A stretch of DNA of 64,000 nt from Diphasiastrum complanatum (taxonomy: Eukaryota; Streptophyta; Lycopodiopsida; Lycopodiales; Lycopodiaceae): contig CM055096.1 in assembly GCA_029204225.1 (NCBI GenBank), forward strand, positions 32,625,076 to 32,689,075. Reading direction: 5' to 3'. How positions within the stretch are numbered: position 1 is the first letter of the stretch; every line of letters begins with the position of its first letter. The position numbers and the translations under genes are program-made. Positions 10,543 to 22,029 of the stretch are shown here, piece by piece. Below the pieces are notes generated by a model. The model searched no databases, was not told the DNA's origin, and saw nothing but the letters and a program-made list of their open reading frames with translations.

Positions 10543-11107
10543 TCATGGCCCATTAGCTGATGTAATTGGGCTAGGAGTTGGGGATTCTAGACCTACTTGG
10601 TTTATCAGACTTCTGATCCACCGAACTCCATACCATACTTGGGCTTTAAGGACTGTCCATAGCTCCGCAAGAATGGTTATGGGTGAAATGACTACCCTAC
10701 CTGGCTCGCATTGCCAGTAATGATCATGGTCGTAGGCTATCATAGCTAGACTATCAGCACGTTGGTTCTGTGCTCGTGGAATATGCATCCATTCGATGTG
10801 GGAAAACTCTCTAGTGTATTCGTTGATGGCAATTGCATAGGCCTGTAAGGTCCTGCTTTTGAGTCGGTATACGCCAGTCATACCTCGGATTAGGAGTTGT
10901 GAATCCCCCATAATTTGGAGGTTGCCTATAGTTTGCGCAACTCGCATGGTCATTTGTAGACCGATTAGAAGGGCTTTGTATTCGGCAATGTTGTTCGTGA
11001 ATCCTTTTCCTAATAGGACTCCTATACTAGCTAGTTCAGTCTCATTGGGATTCTGCAATACTGCTCCTATGGCACCTTCTGTATCTTCAACGTATACGTC
11101 CCAAGTT
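10543..11107 (-). pseudogene. Archaeal-type (second) RNase H of a Tat-like gypsy element
   Basis: The frame shows the additional RNase H that marks Tat-lineage gypsy elements: WDVYVEDTEGAIGAVLQNP, then FTNNIAEYKALLIGL with the catalytic Glu, the motif MGDSQLLIRGMTGVYRLKS with an Asp, and HIPRAQNQRADSLAMIA with the final Asp. The frame upstream of MQNPNETE is open but lacks a start, as expected inside a polyprotein. Its partner RT-RNase H lies on the opposite strand immediately to the right, which is not the normal arrangement. Confidence 0.82.
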
Positions 11108-11259
11108 CCTGGGAGAGTTCCATATCACAACAATAATCTTTTTGTATTTTTCTCAATTTTAAGAATTTTTGTATGGGTTTTTCGCACCCTTCCGTTCAGT
11201 GTATATGTACAGGGTCACTAGGGCTACTTCTGATCCTTTGAGTGTTCCCCGTATTCGTG

Positions 11260-11947
11260 ATGCTTCTAGGTTGTTCACTCTGATACCTGAAAAGGTGAAC
11301 ATGAGGTTAGCATCTTGGAAGGGCGTAGACACCCCAGATTCCTAGGACCGAGAAAAGGGAAAACCGGCCTAGAAACTAAGAGGACTATGATCAGAAACTG
11401 TAGGCTTAAGAAGGATATAGACCTAAATCTGAAGAGAGGGAATATTGACCTAGGTCAAGCCCTAGAGAATCTAAAATTTGAAATAGGGCTCTGGCAACTA
11501 GTACAATTGTCACCCACTATTAAACGCACGGTTGAACGATTGATGAGACCACCCACGACCAGAACACTGGAGCCACCTACAATAGGAAAAGTAGATGCAG
11601 ATTTGTTAGATCGCTATTGTCCTAAGGTAGATGTACTCATAGATGGCCTAGTCATTTCAGGGGCCATAGTTGATGCAGGGTTGACAGTTAACATCATAAG
11701 TCTAGAACTTTCAGACCGCCTTGGTTTTACTCTAGAACCCGCTACCTTGACAGCCCTAAAGCTAGCCAACAACTCAGTGATCAAACCAAAGGGCAAGCTT
11801 AAGAATGTACCCATTACCGTGGCTAACGAGACCATTCAAGTGGACTTTTACGTCATGAGGATGTACGCCGGGAACCGGAGGTACTCTATACTGCTAGGAC
11901 GACCATGGCCTAGGCTTAGCAACTGCATAGTCGACATTCCCACATGA
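11260..11947 (+). pseudogene. Tat-like gypsy protease region
   Basis: A 210-residue frame from 11315 contains the retroviral-type aspartic protease pattern: PKVDVLIDGLVISGAIVDAG, NIISLELSDRLGF and, at the end, YSILLGRPWPRLSNCIVDIP. The usual D-S/T-G active site reads VDAGLTVN, so the Asp is kept but the Ser is Ala. The N-terminal 90 residues are basic and unrecognised. The frame ends at TGA 11945, but homology to the region between protease and RT continues. The likely role is cleavage of the element's polyprotein. Confidence 0.72.
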
Positions 11948-12249
11948 GTATTGATTTTTGGAAGGGGTAAAGAGCGTACCATACTTGACGGCTATCCCGA
12001 GGTGCCTTAGTCAGAGAGAGCACCCATACCTTCGTCTGAGTGGGAGGAGGTCACAAGTAGTGAGGACCATGGTGAGTCCACTACGAGTGAAGATGAACCA
12101 GACCTGAGATTAGTACTGGACATAGAGTGGAACACTCCAGAAGAGCGGCCTCCCAAAGTTCGAAACGCCGATATTTGCCTGATAAACCTAGGAACCCTAG
12201 AAGAGGTCAAGAACATCAAAATAGGTGCTTCCCTAGGCATTGGAGAAAA

Positions 12250-13457
12250 AGAATAATACGAACGGCTGTGTAGAAAGTATTAGCATATTTTTTCCTAGGA
12301 CTACTCAGATTTGAAGGGAATCCACCCGATCTAGTGACTCATACAATGCCACTGAAGGAGGGAGCCAAACCTATACGACAAAAATAACGTCGGCTACCCT
12401 ACCACCTAAAGGAAGGAGTATACACTGAACTCGAGAGAATTCGAAATGCTGGTCTGATATTTTTGGTAGAGAACACTGAGTGGTGCTCCGCAATAGTACC
12501 TCGCACCAAGAAAAACTCCACACGCATTCGCGTGTGTGTGGATTATAAGAGGTTGAACCAACAAACTAAGAAGGACTATTAACCATTGTTGTTCATAGAC
12601 CAAGTCCTAGAAGAAATGGCAGGAAGAGACCAGTACTCTTTCATGGATTGTTTCGTAGGCTATAATCAGATAGCCATAGCAGAAGAGGATAAATTGAAGA
12701 CCACCTTCACAACCACGTTTGGGGTTTTCGCTTATCACGTCATGCCCTTTGGGTTGACTAATGCCCCTGGAACCTATCAGAGATTTATGAACAAGCACTT
12801 CGAGGATATCTTAGACGAAAACCTCAAAAAATTTATAGATGACCTCTGTGGGACAACCACTATCACAGAACATCTCACCATGCTAGAAAAGTGTTTTCAG
12901 AAGTGCGCAGCCACCTGTATAGCTTTGAATGCTAACAAGTGCCTATTCGGAGTTCCTTACGAGGTAATGTTAGGACATGTCATTAGCAAGTACGACATGG
13001 CAACTGATCCAGAAAAAATAGCTATGCTCCTAGCCATGATGGCACCAACTACGGTGTCCCAACTTCAGACCTTCTTAGGCTCGAGCGGTTATTACAAAAG
13101 ATATGTCATGGCCTATGCTATGCATACTTACCAGATGACTGGCTTATTGAAAACCAATGTGGAGTGGACATGGGACGAGGCATGTGAGAAGACTTTTCAG
13201 GAATTAAAAGTAGCTTTGGCTAATGCTCCAATATTGAAACCACCTATGTACGACAGGGAGTTCTCCGTTTTCACAAGCACCATGGACACGTGACTGTTGC
13301 CTTGGCCCAGATTTGGGACAAAAAATATCACCCTATTATTTTTATAGGGAGAAAACTGAACAAAGCCTAACTTAATTATAGTAAGGCTGAGAAAATTTGT
13401 TTGGGGATAGCTTACGCTACCGCCAAACTAAGGCATTACCTATTGCATCAGAAAGTG
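12250..13457 (+). pseudogene. Tat-like gypsy reverse transcriptase and start of RNase H
   Basis: RT homology begins near 12400 (GVYTELERIRNAGLI, RVCVDYKRLNQQTKKDY), is broken by TAA at 12580, and continues in the frame 12586-13293. Here QYSFMDCFVGYNQIAI, AYHVMPFGLTNAPGTYQRFM and the catalytic box KFIDDLCG (both Asp kept) are visible, followed by the thumb FLGSSGYYKRYV. The RNase H begins at WTWDEACEKTFQELK and runs, frameshifted, to KLRHYLLHQKVN at about 13457, where it stops against the minus-strand gag. The remainder of RNase H is missing at this junction. Confidence 0.82.
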
Positions 13458-15226
13458 AATTCCTTGCTCTTTGGGCAGTGGATCCTCGTAGATGGGTGTA
13501 GCTCAAATACTGGCTTCTCAATGACTACTGGGTTATCTACCTCCGGTGGTGGTTTTGGTGTAGGCTTGGGTTTCCTGGGAGGTAGCTCCATTTGGAGGTT
13601 ACTCCGGGTCACTACTAAAATCACTTTCCTGCTCGTGGGTTCCTCTAGTGTCTCCACGACAATGAAGTTCACGGGTGGCCGGTCATCTTCTATGCATGCC
13701 TTCCCTTTATCCACCTGGCTAATCCTGGGTCCGCGTTGTATGTATTGAGGTGGCCTTGATGGCCCCGCCGTTTTGTCCTCCTAGGGTCTATGGTTCACTG
13801 GCCCAGGCATCCTATTCCCAGTGTTTAATGCGTCTCTATGTACCCAGCATCTATCCTCCAAGTGTCCAGGCCTCTTGCAGTACCCGCACACTTGGTTGGG
13901 ACAGTTTCGATTTAAATGATTCCCTCTACAGTGTCTACACACTAAGGGATTCGGTCCTTCTATGGGGTGTCTTTGACCCAACAAATTTTGGTGTCATTTG
14001 AGAAAGTTTACATCTGCTGCTAAGGTCTGCATATTCTCACTCATCACGTCCATGTACCCCTTTAGCATGGCTCGCATATCGTCTAGTTCTGCGTTAGAAC
14101 TTGTATTCTCATAGCCTCTATCGGGCATCTGTGCCTAGAGCCTTCGTGCATCTTGTGTTTGCACGTTCCTGCCTTGTCGAGGTTCAATAGCATGTATGGG
14201 ACGGGGTTCCACTATGGGGTGTGCTCCTATAGCTGCGATTGGGCCTCCTCTCCATGTTTATGGGCTTAGGTTCAAGCTGTTCACTGCTTGTGATAGGTGG
14301 GATGCGTGGGCAACCACAATCTGTGCGTCTTCTACCACAATTGCCTTCTCTACTGCCTCAGCCAACGTCTGGGGGTTACTCTGACGTACAATCATTTGTA
14401 TGTCATTCTTGAGCCCTCGCAGAAAGAAGGTCAGTAGTAATGGGGGTGGTAGTAACACAGTCGGTTCCACTTGGCGTGACAACTCTGTCAAACGATGCCA
14501 ATATTGTCAGATGGTTTTGTTACTTCCTTGTTGTAGGGAAGTCAGTGTGAACAGTAGGCCATCAGCCGTTCGGTGGGGAGCATACTCAATTAAAAACAGT
14601 CTATGGAGCTCCTCAATGGTGTGAATTGAGCCTCTCTGCAGATTATGATACCAGTGCCTAGCCGTTCCAGATAAAGTGGTGGTGAAAAACATCATTTCAT
14701 GATGTGGGTTTGTGATGGCACTGGTAAAGCAGGTGGTCCAAAAAGCATCAATATGCTCTTCGGCACTTTCATATGGTGCTCCATGAAACTCAGGAGTGGA
14801 TCCACTAAGCTTGGGTAGTCCTCCTGTCTCCGGGGGTACTACGATTGGTTCAGTCAAACGTCTTGCCATTATGTTGGCAACACGTTTTGTAGCAGCAGGT
14901 GTTACGTTCACTAACGGTGGTTCTGTAGCGTCGGTTGGCTCAAGTTCTAGTAGTTCTTCTATAGGTTCCAACGTATCATCCAAGTCCATTATAGGTGGGT
15001 GAGACTCATCATTTAAGGCTGGTGGGACAAGAAACCTACGATGGCTTCTTCTAAGCCCTAAACGCTCTAAACTTGATATCGATTTTCTGAAAACAACATG
15101 TGCATTAGTAGCTTGCACAACCATGCTATCTTGCGGTTGACGGTCTAAACAGTAGAATTGTTCACAACATATGCAATCTGAGACGTATGAAATTTGTAGG
15201 CCATTGGTAGTATGACTACCCTTCAA
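13458..15226 (-). pseudogene. Tat-like gypsy gag, frameshifted
   Basis: Reading down from 15226, the gag core shows IDAFWTTCFTSAITNPHHE, GTARHWYHNLQRGSI and LFLIEYAPHRTADG, the pattern of the retrotransposon gag domain. It shifts frame near 14500 into FFLRGLKNDIQMIVR. Two zinc knuckles follow at about 13850-13960: CRHCRGNHLNRNC (C-x2-C-x3-H-x4-C) and CGYCKRPGHLEDRC (C-x2-C-x4-H-x4-C). The last frame, 13714-13448, is proline-rich (PPRKPKPTPKPPPEV) and ends at the junction with the oppositely oriented RNase H. A primer-binding site lies just upstream of the start. Confidence 0.82.
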
Positions 15227-15246
15227 GCAATATCTCTTATCAGGTA

Positions 15247-15265
15247 ACTCCCGGCAGACGCACCA
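15247..15265 (-). promoter_or_regulatory. Probable primer-binding site of the Tat-like element
   Basis: On the minus strand, TGGTGCGTCTGCCGGGAGT directly follows ...CTCTAACA, a plausible LTR end. It resembles the TGGCGCCGTTGCCGGGGA class of plant gypsy primer sites. The gag frame starts about 20 bases further on. Confidence 0.55.
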
Positions 15266-15266
15266 A

Positions 15267-17019
15267 TGTTAGAGCCTTTTTCGGCGGGGGATTGGTCCAG
15301 CCAAAAAGTCCTAAAAAACTCAAGGGGCACCACTACTGATGGTGGTTATCCCCTACGTGAGTAACAGAGGTCTTGCCACATCCAATCCTGGGGGTTTTCT
15401 CTGTTATCCCATGCTCCCGAGCCAATAAGAGTTTTTCAGGCTCTCAGAAGTATGACTGTAAGGAGGAGGTGCTAGTAATTTTGATGCAATGATTCACTAG
15501 CTTTTTAGGGTCACGGTTCTGTAAAACTTTTGATCACTAATTCGCGTTAGGATCTTGCTAATGTCTCTTTCCCCTTTGAATTCGGCTTACAGTTAATAGA
15601 AATCTTACATGGGCTTGAAACCGATCTATTGCCTAATGTGCTCGTGGGGTGCAAGTTATACGCACCGCTTTGTTTGATAAGCGACGGTATTTTCGCCGGC
15701 CGTCGGGTCTAGGTATTTTGCTAGACAGTACCGACGACAGGTGTGACTAGTGTGACACTTAACCAAGACGGTGTATTTCAACCGCGGATGATGGACGGCC
15801 CGCTCTGGTGTTTCACAGAGTTCGGGTCCAATTAATACGCTTCATAATGGAAAAAACGTAAGAAACACTTCAAAAACTTGACGATTCCATATAGTCATTT
15901 AATAAATCTAACTCAGCAAGATGTTAACTACCTAGCCTACGGTTCTCTCCATACAACACATTCTAAATCAGTACGAAACAAAGTTATTTACTTAACACTT
16001 TCCCTAAACGAGTTGGAAATAGGCAATCATCGTTCTAATTAGCCATGTGGTATCTGTTTATAAAATATTACGATTCCAGACTGAATTTGAATTTGTGCTA
16101 AAAACGATTCACTATAATGCACAATCAACCCATACGCTACAACAATCCATTCACTAGTTAGGTAATTGCAATTACTGAACTCAAGCAAACAACATTATCA
16201 TTGCAAGCAAGTGATTCTGAGTTCATACTACCGGTAAACCCACAAAGGCAGACAAATTGTGCGCTCAAAGGTATGGTTTTTCTCTCTGTGAAGCTGCAGT
16301 AGTCTATGACAGGTCACAAAACTCTGATTTCCATCTGTGGGCAGTGTTCGAATGTCGTCAGTCACTGTGCCTGTGGAGTAGATTGCGCCCATTGTTGAAT
16401 GAAACCTCGTGTGAACTGGGTGTTGTTGCGGTGGAGAACCTTTGAATGCGTCACTAGGATAATGGTTTGTATCATGGCTGATACAGAGACACTTCACTCT
16501 ATGTGTTTATAACAATTGACATATACATTCCAAACTTTAAACACCAACGTATGTTGCAACATGCAATCCATTTCACCACATTTAGTCAACAAGACATGAA
16601 CACTTCTCCTTCACACGGGACAACAAGTATTAGAGTTACTCCAAACATTCGACCATCAGACGATGTATGATCATCACACCACTCAACGAGAAGGACGAGA
16701 CATAAGTACGACAAAAAGCACCAAATCACAAAGGCAAGCATACGAACATTCCAGCAATACTATGCTCGATCCTTAATTGGACAAAAAACACACTCCAATC
16801 CAAACCACAAACACTCATCCTGATCATTATCATCAACTCCTGATAAGTATACAAACAACCAATTACTTACTAAGAACAACTCTCACTAAGTATGAAGCTA
16901 CTAACCTCAACACATTGTACAATGCAATAATGGTATTCAACCAACAAGCAATCACCTACAATAGTAAGGGCAAGAAACAATCTCAAACACTCACTTGATG
17001 TCCACTTCATGCATTACTC
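15267..17019 (-). other. Probable 5' LTR region of the minus-strand Tat-like element
   Basis: This stretch lies upstream of the primer-binding site for a minus-strand element, so at least its left part should be LTR; the plus strand begins TGTTAGAGCC. No second copy of it was seen in the window, so its right end and the matching 3' LTR cannot be placed. No gene is supported; the open frames 16228-16497 and 16777-16998 have no recognised domain. Confidence 0.45.
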
Positions 17020-17981
17020 AACCTTCAACACTCTCCAACATTATAAAACAAGCATTGCAATCTCCCAATGAGCATCCAAGGAACGGAAGAGAGCCTACAA
17101 ACCCAAGCTCCGACCTCCATACAACCATAGTGTGACTAAACCTTAAGTAATTACCTATGAATTGGCAACACCCTCAAGCATCACCACATAAGGCACTAAC
17201 ATCCAAGCTTACTAACAATCATAACAACCCTAACATAGAGCACCACCATTCACGATCACTTACACCAAAATGGAACTAACTTCCAAGCATCCTCAAGCAA
17301 GCAAGTTCTCATCAAAAAGACTCTGAACCAACATCACATCAAAACTATCACATCAAACTCATCAAACTCTCCACTCTCAACTTAGCAACTATCAACATCA
17401 TCTCATTATCCAAAATTCCAACTATCATCCAACTATCAAATTATCAAATCACAAAAGCACTAACACACAAAAACACTAACTCACAAAAGCACTAACATCC
17501 AAATACACTAACATCCACTCACAAATACACTAACATCCAAAAGCACTAACATCCACTCACACTAACTAACATCCAAATACACTAACATTTAAAATACAAG
17601 GAGTTGGCTCCTTCTTATAGGAAAATCCAATGCATCCCCTTCACAATGCCATCTTGCCATTCTTCATGTCCTTCAAGCCCTCTTTGCCATTTGTCCTCAA
17701 CCCATTTGATAGTACACCTAGTGGCCTCCACAAGAGAGTGAGGGAGTGGTGCATTCAAGGCCCTCTTCCAAAACTAGCCAAGATGCCATTTTTGTCAAAG
17801 GCTAGGGAGGCCATTCAAGTTTTCCCTTTTGTACACCCTAGAAGCCCAAAATTTCAATGGCTAGTGGGTGTACCTCCCAATTTTTATAGCCTCCAAGGTG
17901 TTTTGGCATTTAATATCCAAATTTTGGGTGAGGCCCTTTTTCAACGCCTATTTTTTTGTAGGCGGCCCTCATTTTTCTTTG
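17020..17981. repeat. Right 0.95-kb direct repeat (possible LTR remnant)
   Basis: This is the partner of 6626-7573. It carries an additional segment of about 13 bases near 17345. It stops at CATTTTTCTTTG, after which a decayed gag begins on the minus strand. The left edge may extend to TGCATTACTC at 17010 if the left copy lost six bases there. Confidence 0.75.
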
Positions 17982-19450
17982 CTCACTCTCCCACGTTGCT
18001 CCAATGTGGAGGACGTTGCTCGTCTCCTCATACCCGACATAGTACAAGGGTTCTTTGGTTGTTGGTTCAAATTCTATGTTCAGCCATTCTGCTAGATTGC
18101 TCTTGGCTTGAGGTGCGATACTCAAAAAATCACCGATGGTTACATTCATTTTGTTGGATAACATACTTATGAGCAATTCTGTTCATAGAACCTCAGATTC
18201 GATCGTGTGAAAGAGAGTCTCTTGATGGTGTAATTGATCATTTAGGTCTGATGTTAGTGGCCAACCAATTGTTGGTGCTGAAATTTCTAGAACTGGTGGT
18301 ACCACAAGTTTTACCTTAGTTTGTGTTGTTTCCTCTGCTTGTGCTTCTTGTATCCAACAACGGATTCTCTAATATTGTTGTCCTTTCTCCCTCGTATATG
18401 GATATGGTCCTGACATAGAGGGTTGGTCTTTGACCATGGATGTTCAGCTGGGGCGATGCATCATTCTCTGCTACTACTAAGTTAACCTAGGCCACTTGGT
18501 TGTTGTCTAGCCCTGATGGTGCTGGTAATGCCATGCATTGTTGATTTAGTGCTAATCCAATCCGAGGTGCCACGTTTAGTGCCCCCGATGATATGGATAA
18601 GAGCTTTGGAATTGTGCCCTATTTTGTTGTATGATCCCAAGGTTAAATGGACAAAATGTTGTCTCGTGCGAGGATGCATTACACAGATGGCAATACCTAT
18701 GTGTCAACTTGAGATTCTATTTCAAGACGGGACACTCATTACTAGTATGGTTTTGAGTACAAATTAGACACCATATATTCTCTCTTTTTGAATATTATTG
18801 TTGGTTCTGTTTTGGTGTGGTTGAGGATGTTGCAACAACACCTTGCAAGGCCTTCAATTTTTTATCAAACTAGGCTGTAATTTATTGCCATTTGTTGTTT
18901 GTGAAATTTGGTAAATTGCTCCATCAGTAGATTGTTTGAAAGATTTGAAGCATTGGAGGTGGATGCAACCGAAGATGTTGATCGGTGTTGCCAATATCAT
19001 CATCGGAGCCCTCATCCTCTTATCTGATGACATCTTCCATAGCCTCTTACAATGTGACGTATTGCTTCCATCAGTTGGGCTCTCTTATGATGCAGCGTGG
19101 TAACCTAGCTAGGATACACATTATTTTAGCATGATCGGGAGTTAGGGCTCTATTGCACTCGGATCTGAGGTGCTTGATTTGCTCGATATAATCCTGGACC
19201 CTTTCTCACTTTCCTATTTTGATTTTACTCAGTAGGATGAATGGGTCTTCCAAGAACTGCTTTGGTTTAAAGCGGATGACAAAGGCCGCTTTGACCACCT
19301 CCTAGGTGGTTTTTTCTTTAACCAATTGGTTGAAGAACCAATCTTGTGTCGCTGCTACTAATGACATCAGCTTCAATTTTTCTTCAAGAAATCAATCATA
19401 ACATTTGTCGAATCTTTTCTCTTATGTACTTAAAAGGACTGCTTGTTTAA
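17982..19450 (-). pseudogene. Second gypsy gag, heavily decayed
   Basis: On the minus strand a gag core is readable through stops at about 19150-19420: DWFFNQLVKEKTT, EVVKAAFVIRFKPKQFLEDP and VQDYIEQIKHLRSECNRAL. Two zinc knuckles follow near 18770-18650: CLICTQNHTSNEC (C-x2-C-x3-H-x4-C) and CHLCNASSHETTFC (C-x2-C-x4-H-x4-C). This is the same pair of spacings as in the gag at 13458-15226, so the two are related. The distal part includes MNVTIGDFLSIAPQAK (18145 downward) and ends abruptly at the repeat edge 17981. Stops are numerous, so this is an old copy. Confidence 0.7.
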
Positions 19451-21650
19451 ATTTGGATGTGAGTTATTGTGACACAACTTTGGTCATCTAGATTTTTTTG
19501 TACAATTCGTGTAACTTATTACTCTTAGTGCAACTTTCTTTGGAGATTATTTGTTATCAGACGCTAAGCGATTTGTTATTCTATAGTATCATCACCACAG
19601 TCATTTTCATGATTTCATTACTTGCATTGTAAACCATGGTTGAAATGCCATCTATGTTCTTGTTGAAGCATAGTTTTGCTTTCTCTTGATAAAACATGTG
19701 CTTTTTAAATTTGGCATAGGCATAGTTTTCTTTTCCGGTTTTACCTCCAAAATTTTTATTTTTAGAGCTATTTTCATATTTTCAGATCACATTGATTCAT
19801 GCATAAGCAACGTCTTCTCGTCTAGAAAGTAGTATACTTTAAATAGCGAGTATTGGTTTCGCCACTGGTTCTCTGTAAAGATGTATGTATCTTCTCATGT
19901 GGAGCTATTGAACTAAGTTGCATAGGACTATGTTCGAAGCTATCAGCTTTAGCTACTTATGAACCATGTTTTGAGCCATCATGACATTCAAACTCTTCAT
20001 GGTTCTGGTGCCTATTGAGCCAGGCCTAGTCTTAGGTGGTTTTTGGCCTTGCCTTGTAGCATGGAAAATAGCAAACGACATATGGTGAATGACCGAAAAG
20101 TGACTTGCATAGACTACATGCATAGAAAAAAAAACAAGCAAATGAATTTATTTCAGTTGCTATTGCATGCTTGATTGTGAACATGCAGATTATAATAATC
20201 ACATATGTCAGTTCGAGACTTAAAAACTGATGCATGTTTGATTTCACAATGTTCTAGTTTATTTTTCTTCTTCTTCTTCTTGTGCTCTCGCATGCTTGAA
20301 TGAATAAATATGACAAGTTACAATACGTTTTGAAATTTTTTGATAATATATTTTTAATATTTCTAATAGAGTCTTCTTTTGCAAGATGTATACAAAATGT
20401 CTTTCATGTCTTGGATAAAGAATTGATCGACTTTTCATAGATGCATCTTGAAGACTACGTGATTGATGGTTGGCGACGATTATCTAAAATTGTGAATATT
20501 GAAAAGAGAATATCTTGAATATTGATTGTGATTTTTGTGAATACTGATCGTGATTCCATGAATACACGTGAATATTAATCATGATTATTGTGAACACTTA
20601 TCGTGATTATTGTGAATAATGATCTTCAATACTAATCATAAATACTGAAATGTTTTGACTATTAATCGTGATTATTGTGAATATTGACCATTAATATTCT
20701 TGAATACTTGCCAACTTCAAAATTCCAAAATGAAGGCATACTTTGTGTTCAAAATATTAAACCCATTCAAATCACGTATTTATTGGCAAAATCATTTTGT
20801 ACACAATTTTCAATCTTTTCAAATCTTAATATGCAATCTTACTTTTACAATTGTAAAAACTCTAACTACTTTTCATGTTTTGAGCTAAACAAAAGCAAAT
20901 GAATCATTAAAACTACTAAAAAAAAGCTAATAAATGCATTTGTTTGTACCTCAAAAAAAAATACCAAAAATGTGTAACAAATTGTTGCTTTGTGTAACTT
21001 TAAATGTTCAAACAAACTAATATCAAATTTGCTATTATAAAACAGAAACTTATTATAGATATATTTCAGATTCAAAATATATGACAATATGCAAATTAAA
21101 TATGAATCACCTAAAATATGCATTACATCTTAACCTTATCATGCTCTCATGCTATATAGCTTAAAGCATAGAATAGATCCTCCACGTGCTTATCTTATTA
21201 TTATTTTCACAATAACTATGGTGCATATTACCAAGCTAAATACTTACTATGTAGCCTTTTTTAACTTGAAGATCTGTGACAGTTTTCACTTTCATCTGAT
21301 CAATGTTAGATAGGAAAGCAGAGGTGAGCAAGAGTCTTTTCTAGGACAAATTTGTTTGGTTAATTGTGTCTAACACAGTGGAATAATAATTATCAAAAAA
21401 TCTTATCATCTTAGATCTCTTCATGTGAATTCAATAATAAGTTGGTATTTAGCAATTTTGGATTTACAAGTCCAAACTCATCTTCCAAAAGACAAAAAGA
21501 CAAAAGTTGTATCGAACTTTGTTATTATCTATTGAAGTTTTAAATGTATGTAATCTAGTTATTAATGTGGCATTATGTTGTGAAGTCCTTGCCATAATTC
21601 TAAAATTGTTGAATTAACACACAAAACAAAAGGTGATCGGATGCGATTGC
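19451..21650. other. AT-rich DNA, no gene recognised
   Basis: Only short, AT-rich open frames without domains are present. An irregular repeat with the core GTGAATATTGATCGTGATT covers about 20490-20700. Confidence 0.55.
20490..20700. repeat. Imperfect AT-rich tandem array
   Basis: About eight degenerate units of 20-30 bases occur, built from GAATAYTRATCGTGATTNTTGT. No coding sense is seen. Confidence 0.6.
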
Positions 21651-22029
21651 GAAAGGCCCTGCATGTTGTTATGTTTTTGTAGTACAGTGCACCCTCGATA
21701 AATGTTAGGCCTAGGGAGTAATAAAAAGTTAACTAATATAGAGGGTTAACACTATAACAGATAAACAGGGTGGAAAAAAAATCAACATATCTCAAGGGAA
21801 CACCCGAAATCTGATGTATATCGAAAGACTATTTCGATTTCTTCCAATAGTCACTCTCTACAGTCGTACCCAAAAGAAGAAGAAGAAACTTCAACTCAGA
21901 AGCAGTCGACACAGTCGAAACAAAGTCAAATTTCTCAGCCAAAGACTTCAATCAGAAGATGAACAAGAATTTGAACTCAGCCTGTCCGATACACTGATGA
22001 GTGTGCTTAGTACTCTATTCAGGAGCAAT

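Noticed and set aside
10543-11107. Pararetrovirus or host RNase H
   Set aside because: The NNIAEYKALL and HIPRAQNQRADSLA motifs and the neighbouring gypsy gag and RT fit the second RNase H of Tat-type retrotransposons better.
21681-21760. A pogo/Emigrant-like terminus (CAGTGCACCCTCGATAA after TA)
   Set aside because: The motif resembles such ends, but I found no matching inverted end nearby and cannot define an element.
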